Shown here one piece after another: positions 8,228 to 16,239 of a DNA stretch of 64,000 nucleotides. The DNA comes from an uncultured Anaerolineae bacterium (GTDB lineage: Bacteria > Chloroflexota > Anaerolineae > Promineifilales > Promineifilaceae), in the NCBI GenBank assembly GCA_905479495.1, contig CAJQMR010000020.1, positions 1 to 64,000 on the forward strand. The letters are read 5' to 3'. The number at the start of each line of letters is the position of its first letter. Within the stretch, counting starts at the first letter, position 1. The notes below the pieces were generated by a model that was given only the letters and a program-made list of their open reading frames with translations, made no database searches and was not told the DNA's origin. A program made the position numbers and the translations under genes.

Positions 8228-8542
8228 CTAGCCAGCAACGATCTCATCAATCCGCAGCCGCGTATAGCTCTGCCGATGTCCCTGACGACGACGATACCGT
8301 TTCTTGGACTTATACTTCCAAACAAAAATCTTCTCACCGCGATACTGTTCAACAACAGTCGCTTTAACAGATACACCTGCCACGGTCGGTTGACCAACTT
8401 TTACATCATCGCCATTCGCCAGGAGCAAAACATTTTCTAGTTCGATCTGCTCACCGACTTCAAAAGGCAACTTTTCTACAGAGAAGCTGTGCCCTTCTTC
8501 GGCGCGGTATTGCCGGCCACCACTTTCTACAATTGCGTACAC
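8228..8542 (-). CDS. rplU: ribosomal protein L21
   Basis: 104 residues; large-subunit protein binding 23S rRNA. Starts at a GTG (8540-8542) preceded by GGAGG, giving MYAIVESGGRQY, the standard L21 start. The C-terminal basic motif KSKKRYRRRQGHRQ is typical. The mRNA leader between its promoter (8641-8669) and the gene carries two hairpins, the second with a run of eight U directly before the ribosome-binding site. Expression is therefore probably controlled by attenuation. Confidence 0.96.
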   Translation of the reverse strand: MYAIVESGGRQYRAEEGHSFSVEKLPFEVGEQIELENVLLLANGDDVKVGQPTVAGVSVKATVVEQYRGEKIFVWKYKSKKRYRRRQGHRQSYTRLRIDEIVAG

Positions 8543-8553
8543 TTTGTGCCTCC

Positions 8554-8585
8554 AAAAAAAACCAGCATCTCTAAGAGGATGCCGG
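8554..8585 (-). terminator. terminator-like hairpin in the rplU leader (candidate attenuator)
   Basis: Read on the minus strand, CCGGCATC and GATGCTGG (8 bp with one G-U) enclose an 8-base loop and are followed by eight T, then at once by the GGAGG of rplU. No gene lies between promoter and hairpin, so it belongs to the rplU leader. A second stem, CTGGGT/ACCCAG (8606-8628), lies just upstream and might compete or act as a sensor. Confidence 0.7.
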
Positions 8586-8640
8586 TGTGAAAATTTGTAA
8601 TCTGCCTGGGTAGTGGTAGAGAACCCAGACGCGAACGAGG

Positions 8641-8669
8641 ATTATAGCTTGGCCCTGTTTGATTGTCAA
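8641..8669 (-). promoter_or_regulatory. perfect-consensus sigma70-type promoter of rplU operon
   Basis: On the minus strand TTGACA (8669-8664), exactly 17 bases, then TATAAT (8646-8641). The predicted transcript would start near 8634 and carry a leader of about 90 bases before rplU. Confidence 0.88.
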
Positions 8670-8674
8670 AGCGA

Positions 8675-8815
8675 AAAACGGCCGTTTTCCGTTCAACTCA
8701 TTCACACTAATGCTGGCTACTTCGTACGAGAAGGAAATCACCGCATATCGGTAGCTAGAGCCTTAGGTCAGACGGCCATTGAAGCGGAAGTTATTTCCTA
8801 TAAAAAATCAAGCTC
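8675..8815 (+). pseudogene. remnant of a ParB-like/DUF4032-type protein
   Basis: The translation around 8700-8800 contains YFVREGNHRISVARALGQ followed by IEAEVISYK. This is very like the conserved stretch found in ParB/Srx-fold proteins of Chloroflexota (pattern V-D/E-GNHR-SVA). The open frame around it (8613-8915) has no recognisable N-terminal part, overlaps the perfect rplU promoter and runs into non-conserved sequence. It is best read as a decayed fragment whose 5' part has been lost. Confidence 0.45.
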
Positions 8816-8887
8816 CTTGTTAATTGACGGCCGATTTTGGTTACTGCTTCATGGGAGGAGATATTTGCGCCTGGGGTTTAAAGTGGC

Positions 8888-9874
8888 TTATTCAGCAGCC
8901 GTTTTGTGGGTGTAGGGATAGGTGGGATATTTGGTCTGAATCGCAGCGATTTCGGCCGCGCAGGGGCGTGACAATGTTATTTCGTCTGCTGGGGGCATGG
9001 CAGCCGTATGCACCCGGCCAAAGAGACGCGGATCGCTCCAGTGATCACGGTCCACGTAGCTCAGGCGATAGGTAACTTCATCGCTCTCATAACACCAATC
9101 CTGACCATAAATAATAAACGGCCGTGGTATGGCGATGATGTAACGTGGTGATAGCTCACCCAAATCTTGGGGATAATGGCCATTCCAGACATGATACTTG
9201 CCCAAAGCGTCCACGACTTGATCCGCCCGCTGCGCTGTCAAGGCCCGATAGTCCACCTGCCGCGCGGCAGCCGATACAGCAAACAATGTTGGCAGTAAAA
9301 GCAGCACATAACCGACACTCAAAATTTTTCTACGATTGGACATCGTATTGAAAAGGATAAACCCGGCCATGATCAAGCCAATGCTGGGGAAAAAGAGCCA
9401 TAAATAGGCCAGCGAATCGCCGGTGTTGTCCCAAACAATGAACCAATAAAAGGAATGTATGGCTTTGGCAATTAAGAGCAGACTAAGGAGTAGTACGGCC
9501 GTTGTCAGCCATCGATTAGGCCGTGGCGATACGGCCGTTGACATCCGCCGCATCCCGGCTGCCAGCAGCAGTGCCGCCACAATTAAAGCGGGTGTTATCG
9601 TAAAGATATATGCCAGTTCAGCGCTGGAGTTAAGCGACCTGCCCGGAAAAATGGCCGACATGATGGCGTCAGGCAGAAATAAGGCAGTTATAAAAACCAA
9701 TCCCACAACCAGCCACACGGCGATCGGCAGGCGCTTCACGGCCTCATTTAGGATAAGCACCAGAACGGCCGCAATGGGAATATAAATCAGCCCTTGCGGT
9801 ATCGCACCCCAAAAAAGCAGGACCCCGCCAATGGCCATGAGTAAGACAATGATATAGAGCAACTCTCTTTTCAT
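8888..9874 (-). CDS. multi-pass membrane protein with pseudopilin-like C-terminal domain, function unknown
   Basis: 328 residues. Six to seven hydrophobic helices fill residues 1-210. A soluble C-terminal domain follows with ALGKYHVWNGHYPQDLGEL, the pattern of type II secretion/pilin-like periplasmic domains (alternating hydrophobic residues then NGxYP). The extracytoplasmic half contains two cysteines that might bond. A GGAG ribosome-binding site precedes the ATG, 18 bases after the stop of the FG-GAP gene. It is therefore the third gene of the PadR operon. I do not recognise the family as a whole. Confidence 0.6.
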   Translation of the reverse strand: MKRELLYIIVLLMAIGGVLLFWGAIPQGLIYIPIAAVLVLILNEAVKRLPIAVWLVVGLVFITALFLPDAIMSAIFPGRSLNSSAELAYIFTITPALIVAALLLAAGMRRMSTAVSPRPNRWLTTAVLLLSLLLIAKAIHSFYWFIVWDNTGDSLAYLWLFFPSIGLIMAGFILFNTMSNRRKILSVGYVLLLLPTLFAVSAAARQVDYRALTAQRADQVVDALGKYHVWNGHYPQDLGELSPRYIIAIPRPFIIYGQDWCYESDEVTYRLSYVDRDHWSDPRLFGRVHTAAMPPADEITLSRPCAAEIAAIQTKYPTYPYTHKTAAE

Positions 9875-9892
9875 TGTGTTCTCCGAATGGCC

Positions 9893-12550
9893 CTACTGCG
9901 AAAAACGGCCGTTCCCCTCATTCAGCCACACCGTCACTTTGTCTAGCTCACCAACGACAATGTCTGGTAGCTGGTCGCCGTTCACATCGGCAACGGCCAA
10001 AGCGCCATTGGGACGGTAGCGAATGTGCTGGCTGTCCTCAGTAAAGTGACCGCTGCCATCGTTCCACCAAATGATGCCCTGCCGCCACCAGGCAAAACTG
10101 CTGGTCAGTTCATGCCCAGTCAGCGCATCCAAATCGCCATCCCCATCCAAATCGACCAGAGCCACGGTCAGGGTGCGTCGTTGGCTCCATACCTGAACAC
10201 TGCGGCTAAAACGGCCGTTGCCATCATTGAGCCACAGTTCATCTGCCTCCTCATTACCGACCAGCGCATCTATATCGCCATCCCCATTTACATCGCCCAA
10301 GACCACGGCGTAGGTGCGCTGCCGCCCCAAACGTTGGCCGCTGTCACTAAAACGGCCGGTACCGTCGTTAAACCACACCTCGTTGGGCAAATTGTTCTGA
10401 AAATCCTCACCATTGCCTTGAGTGTTGCCCACAAAGGCATCAAGGTCGCCGTCCCCATCTACATCGCCCAGGTCGATAGCCTCGCTGCCGCTGGTACCCA
10501 ACGCCTGGCCGCTGTCTACCAATCTGTCTTCGCTGCCCCACAGCACCCGGTTGGCTGCAGGAACCCAGCGCATTTGTCCTGGCGTCGGCTCATTGCTAAT
10601 ACCAATGCCGCAGCAGCCAGCCACAAAAACGTCGGTCAGGCCATCAGCGTTCAAATCGCCCACCTGCATAAATGAGGTATTGATGCCAGATTCCGGTGAC
10701 TGCATACCCTGAACCGGAAAACTCAGGTTTAAAAAGCGACCGCCCCCCTTGTTGCCTAGCGCCACTGGCCCGCCCATGCCGCCCAACAGGATGTCTAAAT
10801 CGCCATCCTTGTCCATGTCCAGCAGCACTGCGCTGGTGCTGCCGCTACCTACCGGCTGCTCAGTGGGGGAAAAACGGCCGTTGCCATCATTCATAAAAAG
10901 GGCATTGTCGGCATTGGGAATCAGGCGGCGTGTATTGGCCAATAGGGCATCCAGATCGCCGTCGCCATCCACATCGCCCAGAGCCACCTGCTGCGTGTAC
11001 GGTTCCGCCTCCAGCTGCAACGGCAGGAAAACAGCACCCAAAAAGATACAGCCAGCCAGCAAACCACCTCCCAGCAGCAGCAGCACCAACCGTTTACGTG
11101 CCGATCTACTTGATGAGGAACGGTCGTCATCTTCCCGCCGCACCTGCCTGCGCCGCCACCAAGCCAGCAGGCCAACCGGCTCAGGGAATTTGGGGAAAGC
11201 GGCCGTTTGCTGCCGCACCCTCCCTACCATCCAGGGCATGAGCAGAAGGCCAATAAGACCCAGATTGAAAAGGTTTAAATCGGCCGTTTCAAAAATAGGC
11301 AGCAGCGCAGCGATATGTGCCAACGCGGGCTTGTTGTAAGTCATACTACGTACCATGTTGGTGAGATAAGTTGGCCGATACAACAGAGGCAGCAGGAAGA
11401 GCATCAATCCAAAAAACACTAAAACGGGTCGGGGCAAACCGGTAAATCGCAATCGCCAAAGGCTCACCAAAATGACCACAATGCCCAGCAGCCACAGCCC
11501 AATCAAAATAGGGGTGACGCTGAGCCGGAACGTCTCCAAATCGCTAGGAAGCAGCAAGCGGGCTGCGGCTAAAACGGCAAAATAGGTAAGCCAGGTGCTA
11601 ATGAAAATGATGCGGGTGAGGCGGCGGGTGGCACGGCCGTTTTCTTGTCCCCAGGCGTTTAGCGTTTGCAGCAGGATAATGAGCAAAAAAGGTGCAAGCG
11701 CTTCTAAGAATTGGGGTAACACATTGCCGGTTGCGTTTTGCATTTCCGGGCCAAAAAATCGGCCTCCCCAGGACAGCAGCACCCCCGGCAAAAGCGCCGC
11801 ACCAAACATTAGCCAGATGTCGCCACCGAGGGTACGCTGCCGGGTAATAGCAACGGCCGTTAACGCCAAAATCAAGATGACCAGATAAAAGATGACGGTT
11901 GTCATTGCCTCAGAGGCAAACTCCATGCTAAACGCCCAGGGCATCACCAAAAATTGCAAAAAGACGAGCGTCCCGTGACGTGGCCAGCGGCGCACCACCC
12001 AGTGCATCACCAACAGCCAACCAACCTGAATCAACACCTGAGACAGATTGTTCAGCAGCCGGGGCACGGTATTCCAGGCCGGTTCATTAGCCAGCAAGGA
12101 ATACGGCAGCCAGTTTTGGCCGTAAAAGATGAGCAGTCCCAGCCAACTCACCACCCAGCCCGGCCAGCGCTGCCACCAGGCCACCAGGACGCCAATTGTT
12201 AAAGCAACCAGCGGAAAATAGCGGGGCATATAGACGCTAGTGGTAAAAAATAAGATGAAGAAAGGGCCAGCGGCCGCAACAGCTCCCCACCCGGACAAAA
12301 ACGAGGTTCGCGGCAGTAAAAGCTGCCGGTTGCGTTCGCGGGCATGCTCGCGCAGGCAGCTCAACGGCCAATCACGCAGTTCGCGCCCGATGACGGCCAG
12401 GGCGTCACGCGGGCTGTTGGCCGCTGCCTGCTGCAAATGCTGCTGAAAAACGGCCATCACCTCCGCGCCATATTCCTCCCGAAAATAGCGCGGATACAGC
12501 CGCAGCAGCAGCGCGTAAAACCAGAGGGCAAATTGGGTCAGGAGCGTCAT
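9893..12550 (-). CDS. membrane protein with N-terminal LYP prefix motif and C-terminal FG-GAP/VCBS repeats
   Basis: 885 residues from the ATG at 12550 (AGAGG upstream); an in-frame start 33 bases earlier falls inside the inverted repeat. The N-terminus LLRLYPRYFREEYGAEV followed by a helical stretch matches a prefix domain often found in PadR-linked membrane proteins and ABC permeases. About 10-12 hydrophobic helices cover residues 90-490. After a final anchor near 510, the rest is a beta-propeller-like array with repeated DVDGDGDLDAL, DMDKDGDLDIL, DVNGDGDIDAL and DLDGDGDLDAL, which are calcium-binding FG-GAP repeats facing outside. An adhesion or sensing role is inference. Confidence 0.75.
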   Translation of the reverse strand: MTLLTQFALWFYALLLRLYPRYFREEYGAEVMAVFQQHLQQAAANSPRDALAVIGRELRDWPLSCLREHARERNRQLLLPRTSFLSGWGAVAAAGPFFILFFTTSVYMPRYFPLVALTIGVLVAWWQRWPGWVVSWLGLLIFYGQNWLPYSLLANEPAWNTVPRLLNNLSQVLIQVGWLLVMHWVVRRWPRHGTLVFLQFLVMPWAFSMEFASEAMTTVIFYLVILILALTAVAITRQRTLGGDIWLMFGAALLPGVLLSWGGRFFGPEMQNATGNVLPQFLEALAPFLLIILLQTLNAWGQENGRATRRLTRIIFISTWLTYFAVLAAARLLLPSDLETFRLSVTPILIGLWLLGIVVILVSLWRLRFTGLPRPVLVFFGLMLFLLPLLYRPTYLTNMVRSMTYNKPALAHIAALLPIFETADLNLFNLGLIGLLLMPWMVGRVRQQTAAFPKFPEPVGLLAWWRRRQVRREDDDRSSSSRSARKRLVLLLLGGGLLAGCIFLGAVFLPLQLEAEPYTQQVALGDVDGDGDLDALLANTRRLIPNADNALFMNDGNGRFSPTEQPVGSGSTSAVLLDMDKDGDLDILLGGMGGPVALGNKGGGRFLNLSFPVQGMQSPESGINTSFMQVGDLNADGLTDVFVAGCCGIGISNEPTPGQMRWVPAANRVLWGSEDRLVDSGQALGTSGSEAIDLGDVDGDGDLDAFVGNTQGNGEDFQNNLPNEVWFNDGTGRFSDSGQRLGRQRTYAVVLGDVNGDGDIDALVGNEEADELWLNDGNGRFSRSVQVWSQRRTLTVALVDLDGDGDLDALTGHELTSSFAWWRQGIIWWNDGSGHFTEDSQHIRYRPNGALAVADVNGDQLPDIVVGELDKVTVWLNEGNGRFSQ

Positions 12551-12572
12551 GGTGGCCTCTATACGGCTTATA

Positions 12573-12604
12573 GATTGGACCAATCTTTGGAGATTGGTCC
12601 AATC
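12573..12604. repeat. 13-bp perfect inverted repeat between padR and its downstream gene
   Basis: GATTGGACCAATC (12573-12585) and its exact reverse complement (12592-12604) flank a 6-base loop. Each arm is itself almost a palindrome. It begins one base before the padR stop and could be an mRNA hairpin that uncouples the operon, or a second regulator site. Confidence 0.7.
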
Positions 12605-12934
12605 TCAGGCTGGCGAGCTTTGCACGGCCGTAATCATAGCCTGCATCCGGGCCACGTCGGCGTTAAGAATCTGCTGGCCGAGGTCGGTGATGCGGTATGC
12701 TTTGCGGATACGGCCGTTCACCGTTCCCGTCGCCTCGTCGTAGCGCTCAATCCAGCCCTGGTCCAACATGCGGCGCAAAGCCCCGTACAAGGTGCCGGTA
12801 CTGAGCTGGAGACGGCCGTTGCTCAACTGGGCCACATCTTGCAAAATGGCGTAGCCGTGCCGGGGCTGTCGCGACAAGCTTAACAAAATAAAAAAAGTGG
12901 TTTCTTGCAGGGGAATCTGGTCTTGAACGTTCAT
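12605..12934 (-). CDS. PadR family transcriptional regulator
   Basis: 109 residues. A winged helix of the PadR type: FFILLSLSRQPRHGYAIL, then LSTGTLYGALRRMLDQGWIER (recognition helix and wing), and a short C-terminal dimer helix (class PadR-s2 length). It begins an operon with the FG-GAP membrane protein and the pilin-like membrane protein. A 21-bp palindrome with ATGT...ACAT ends, 24 bases before its start, is a natural self-operator. The inducer is unknown. Confidence 0.9.
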   Translation of the reverse strand: MNVQDQIPLQETTFFILLSLSRQPRHGYAILQDVAQLSNGRLQLSTGTLYGALRRMLDQGWIERYDEATGTVNGRIRKAYRITDLGQQILNADVARMQAMITAVQSSPA

Positions 12935-12957
12935 GGCATCCTATATGTCACTGAATG

Positions 12958-12978
12958 ATATGTCATCGGATGACATAT
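12958..12978. promoter_or_regulatory. PadR-type operator palindrome
   Basis: ATATGTCATC, a central G, then GATGACATAT form a perfect 21-bp dyad. The ATGT/ACAT halves match the known PadR-family binding pattern. A further TATGTCAC half-site lies at 12943-12950. Autoregulation of the PadR operon is the likely role. Confidence 0.75.
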
Positions 12979-13069
12979 TAGCACACAAAAATACGGTCTG
13001 TCAACTTGCCTTGTGTTTATTTATGGCTAAAAAGGGAAGGGAACGGCCGTTGCTGACGACCTTATGCTA

Positions 13070-13172
13070 AAATTCAAGGGCTCACTATTGCAAGCTAAGC
13101 GGTACGGCGGGACGCCGACCACAGCCGGGCAACGGTTCGCGCGTGCCAAAACCCGCATCCCAACAAGGGTTT
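13070..13172 (+). other. possible structured leader upstream of the Kelch-like lipoprotein
   Basis: This gene-free stretch is GC-rich compared with its flanks and contains a CGGCG/CGCCG stem with a GGA loop and GCCGGGCAACGGTTCGCGCG after it. The arrangement looks like a folded RNA leader, but it matches no riboswitch consensus I can assert. It could also be plain spacer. Confidence 0.25.
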
Positions 13173-13187
13173 GGAAGGAGTTCTGTT

Positions 13188-14216
13188 TTGATACGCTACT
13201 CTACAGACAACCTATTTTTGCTTTTGATACTTTTATTGGTGACTTCTTGCCAGTCACCAGCAGTTATCGACGAACGAGATACTCCAACACCACGGGCTTT
13301 TCACCAGATGACTTATGATAGCGCTCGCCAACTAATCGTAACGTTTGGTGGGCAGTCGGGTATGCTGACGACGGCCGAAGATGAATTCCCGCAAGCCAAC
13401 TGGCTCAATGACACCTGGACGTTCAAAGGGGATGTTTGGCAGCAGGTTAACGCGTCAATCAGCCTTCGATCTTCAAGCGGTTACGACATAGCATTCGATG
13501 CCAATCGCAATGTGACGGTGTTAATCGGTGTCAGTCAAGAATCGGAAGGAAACAACAGGTTCGCAATGTGGGAGTTTGATGGGTCAGGTTGGCATATAGC
13601 TGCCATGAATGAGGAAATCCCTGCTCAATTGTTTCCCCTTTTGGCTATTGATCCGCATCAGAAAGATCTTTTTCTGTTTTCAGGTTTTCAGCTCAGCGAC
13701 ATCTGGCAATATGATGGCCAATCCTGGTCACTCTCCCCCTCCCATGTGCCGCCGCTCATGAGAGGATCGCCGATTGCCCAAGTGGTTTATTTCGAGCAGA
13801 TAGAAGCTTTTGTCTTCACAAATTTGACAGGGGAAACGGAAAAGTTTGCTCCTTTCCAGGAAGAACATTGGAGCTTCTTGCCTTCACGAGAAGAAAATAT
13901 TGGTAGCCGTTTTGGGTTTGACATGGTGTACGATACGGCGCGAGGGGTCATTGTTTTATTCGGTGGACAAAGGCAGGCACGCCCTGCCGGAAGTTTACAA
14001 TTAGAGGTTATTGAAACGCTTAATGACACCTGGGAATTTGATGGCGAAGTCTGGTATGAAGTTTCACCGCGCCATATGCCACCCGCCCGATATGGTCACG
14101 CAATGGTCTACGATGAAGCGCGAGGTGTTGTTGTCCTGTTTGGCGGTATTGCCGCTGATGGAACCTATCTAAACGATACCTGGGAATATGACGGTGTAAC
14201 CTGGACACAGAAGTAA
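13188..14216 (+). CDS. secreted Kelch-repeat-like lipoprotein
   Basis: 342 residues when begun at the TTG (13188-13190), which has GGAAGGAG 7 bases upstream; an ATG at 13143 has no ribosome-binding site. The start gives a short signal peptide ending in the lipobox LLVTSC, so the protein is probably anchored outside the membrane. Six or so beta-blade repeats follow, with recurring R-G-HxMVYDxARGVVVLFGG and LNDTWEYDGxxW, the pattern of Kelch-like propellers used as binding scaffolds. No catalytic residues are visible. It is convergent with the mutase gene and shares a terminator. Confidence 0.8.
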   Translation: MIRYSTDNLFLLLILLLVTSCQSPAVIDERDTPTPRAFHQMTYDSARQLIVTFGGQSGMLTTAEDEFPQANWLNDTWTFKGDVWQQVNASISLRSSSGYDIAFDANRNVTVLIGVSQESEGNNRFAMWEFDGSGWHIAAMNEEIPAQLFPLLAIDPHQKDLFLFSGFQLSDIWQYDGQSWSLSPSHVPPLMRGSPIAQVVYFEQIEAFVFTNLTGETEKFAPFQEEHWSFLPSREENIGSRFGFDMVYDTARGVIVLFGGQRQARPAGSLQLEVIETLNDTWEFDGEVWYEVSPRHMPPARYGHAMVYDEARGVVVLFGGIAADGTYLNDTWEYDGVTWTQK

Positions 14217-14257
14217 AGACAGCTCAGCTAAGCGCTTTCTATTTATGTGCCCGAAAA

Positions 14258-14292
14258 GAACGGCCGTAAATAGAATGATTTTACGGCCGTTC
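14258..14292. terminator. bidirectional terminator built from two ACGGCCGT motifs
   Basis: GAACGGCCGTAAA (14258-14270) and TTTACGGCCGTTC (14280-14292) form a perfect 13-bp stem with a 9-base loop between the convergent Kelch-like and mutase genes. It is the same design as at 2749-2778. Confidence 0.7.
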
Positions 14293-14336
14293 CGCCCTTC
14301 ACCTTGTCACCCCCTCACCCCTTCACCTTGTCATCT

Positions 14337-16019
14337 CTAAATCCAGGTTGGCTCCTCGTACGTGCCAAACACCTCACGGAACACATCGGTAATTTCGCCC
14401 AGGGTGGCGTATTCACGCACGGCTTCGATGATGAAGGGCATCGTGTTGGCCGTGCCTTGGGCCGCTTCGCGCAGCGCTTGCAGCGTGGCCCCCACTTTTT
14501 CGTTGTCCCGCTCCGCTTTTACCTGCTGAATACGGCCGATTTGCCGTTCATACCCCTGCGGATCCATCGCCAAAATGGGGATGCGAATATCTTCTTCTTT
14601 ATCCACAAAGCCGTTCACGCCCACAATGGTGCGCACATTTTGGTCAATTTCTCGCTGATACTGGTACGCTGCGTTAGAAATTTCCTGCTGGTAAAAACCT
14701 TGCTCGATAGCAGGCAACACGCCGCCCATTTCCTCCACCTGCTGCCAATATTCATACACCTGTGCTTCGATCTTGTTGGTCTCGTGCTCCACAAAAAAGG
14801 AGCCAGCCAGCGGATCGATCGTGTTGGCCACGCCGCTTTCCTCACCGATGATTTGCTGAGTACGCATGGCAATGGTGACAGCATCTTCGCTGGGCAACGC
14901 TAGGGCTTCATCCATGCTGTTGGTGTGCAGGCTTTGTGTACCGCCCAAAACGGCCGCCAACGCCTGAATGGCTACGCGAACAATGTTGTTTTCTGGCTGC
15001 TGCGCCGTGAGGGAGACACCGGCCGTTTGCGTGTGGAAGCGGCACAACCAGGAGCGCGGATTTTTGGCGCCAAACGTCTCGCGCATTTCCCGGGCCCAAA
15101 TGCGGCGGGCGGCGCGGAACTTGGCAATCTCTTCAAAAAAATCATTATGGCAGTTGAAAAACAGACTCAGGCGTGGGGCAAAGTCGTCGATGTCCAGACC
15201 GCGCTCCAGTGCCCAACGCACGTACTCCAGCCCATCGCCCAGGGTAAAGGCCAGCTCCTGTGCGGCCGTCGAGCCCGCCTCGCGAATGTGGTAGCCGCTG
15301 ATAGAAATGGTGTTCCACTGCGGCATGTGCTTGGTGCCAAATTCAACCGTGTCGGTTACCAGCCGCATCGAGGGTTCCGGGGGGAAGATGTACTCTTTTT
15401 GAGCGATGTACTCCTTGAGGATGTCGTTTTGCAGCGTGCCGCGCAGCTTGTCCATGGGCACGCCCTGTTTTTCAGCGGTGACGATGTACATAGCCCAAAT
15501 GATGGGAGCCGGGCTGTTGATCGTCATGCTGGTGCTAACCTGATCCAGCGGAATGCCGTCAAACAGGATTTCCATATCGGCCAAACTGCTGATGGCCACG
15601 CCGCAGTGGCCAAATTCGCCCAACGCCTCAGGCGCATCGGTGTCGTAGCCCATCAGCGTGGCCAGATCGAAAGCAACAGAAAGACCCATGTTGCCCTGCT
15701 CCAGCAGATATTTGTAGCGGGCGTTGGTTTCTTCGGCGGTGCCAAAGCCGGCAAACATGCGGGTTGTCCAGGGGCGACCACGATACATGGTGGCGTGCAC
15801 GCCGCGCGTGTAGGGATATTCACCGGGCATGCCTAAATCTTGCTGGTAATCCAGGTCAGCTACATCCAGCGGGGTGTAGAGCCGCTTGATTGGTTCGCTG
15901 GAGGTGGTGATAAATTGCTCTTTGCGTTCCGGGAAGTGAGCGAGGGTTTTATGCAGCGTGGTTTCTTCCCATTTATCTTTATTCTCGGCCAGTTCAGCCA
16001 GCTTCTTTTTGTCGTACAT
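14337..16019 (-). CDS. methylmalonyl-CoA mutase family protein, catalytic (N-terminal) subunit
   Basis: 560 residues. This is the substrate-binding TIM-barrel half of a B12-dependent acyl-CoA mutase of the split, archaeal-like type: TRGVHATMYRGRPWTTRMFAGFG near residue 75-95, SVAFDLATLMGYD, MTINSPAPIIWAMY, and the C-terminal QSLHTNSMDEALALPSE. The cobalamin-binding DxHxxG domain is absent, so it needs a separate small subunit that is not in this window. The usual reaction is (R)-methylmalonyl-CoA to succinyl-CoA; an isobutyryl-type substrate is less likely because the Tyr of TMY is kept. AGGAG precedes the ATG. Confidence 0.9.
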   Translation of the reverse strand: MYDKKKLAELAENKDKWEETTLHKTLAHFPERKEQFITTSSEPIKRLYTPLDVADLDYQQDLGMPGEYPYTRGVHATMYRGRPWTTRMFAGFGTAEETNARYKYLLEQGNMGLSVAFDLATLMGYDTDAPEALGEFGHCGVAISSLADMEILFDGIPLDQVSTSMTINSPAPIIWAMYIVTAEKQGVPMDKLRGTLQNDILKEYIAQKEYIFPPEPSMRLVTDTVEFGTKHMPQWNTISISGYHIREAGSTAAQELAFTLGDGLEYVRWALERGLDIDDFAPRLSLFFNCHNDFFEEIAKFRAARRIWAREMRETFGAKNPRSWLCRFHTQTAGVSLTAQQPENNIVRVAIQALAAVLGGTQSLHTNSMDEALALPSEDAVTIAMRTQQIIGEESGVANTIDPLAGSFFVEHETNKIEAQVYEYWQQVEEMGGVLPAIEQGFYQQEISNAAYQYQREIDQNVRTIVGVNGFVDKEEDIRIPILAMDPQGYERQIGRIQQVKAERDNEKVGATLQALREAAQGTANTMPFIIEAVREYATLGEITDVFREVFGTYEEPTWI

Positions 16020-16042
16020 GGGTGCTCCTTTTTGGGGAGATT

Positions 16043-16080
16043 TGAGACTGGAGATTTTTCTCTCAGCCTTGCATCTCTAA
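16043..16080. repeat. intergenic word repeat (GGAGATT class)
   Basis: The mutase leader contains GAGATTTGAGACTGGAGATT and later GCATCTCTAAA, a partial version of the GGAGATT heptamer arrays seen at 30267-30322 and 39381-39456. Confidence 0.45.
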
Positions 16081-16111
16081 ATGGCGGTTTGTTGTGGGTT
16101 GTGTAAGGGGA

Positions 16112-16117
16112 ATTATA
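16112..16117 (-). promoter_or_regulatory. candidate -10 box of the mutase gene
   Basis: A TATAAT on the minus strand about 93 bases before the mutase ATG. No convincing -35 is visible at 16-18 bases, so this is a weak call. Confidence 0.35.
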
Positions 16118-16153
16118 CTGGCTGGGGATTTTGTTGGCTAGAGACGGCCGTTT

Positions 16154-16228
16154 GAATGGTTAATTGTGAATGGTAAATGGTTAACGGTTAACGGCCGTTC
16201 GCCTGTTAACTTGTGGCGAACGGCCGTT
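16154..16228. repeat. word repeat plus inverted ACGGCCGT pair
   Basis: 16154-16189 is made of GGTTAATTGTGAATGGTAAATGG-like words (same class as 37206-37266). Directly after it, AACGGCCGTTCGCC (16190-16203) and GGCGAACGGCCGTT (16215-16228) form a perfect 14-bp stem. The hairpin lies 12 bases beyond the stop of the minus-strand HTH gene and may end its transcript, though no T-run follows. Confidence 0.6.
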
Positions 16229-16239
16229 TATCTACATGT

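Noticed and set aside
8613..8915. Intact small gene of 100 codons
   Set aside because: Only the middle part resembles a protein family; a perfect promoter overlaps it and the rest is not conserved-looking, so it is listed as a remnant.
13070..13172. c-di-GMP-I riboswitch
   Set aside because: GGGACGC is present, but the tetraloop-receptor and GCAAAGCC core could not be fitted by eye, so no riboswitch is claimed.
14925..15836. Long open frame (303 codons) opposite the mutase gene
   Set aside because: Antisense shadow of a strongly conserved enzyme; no family pattern.
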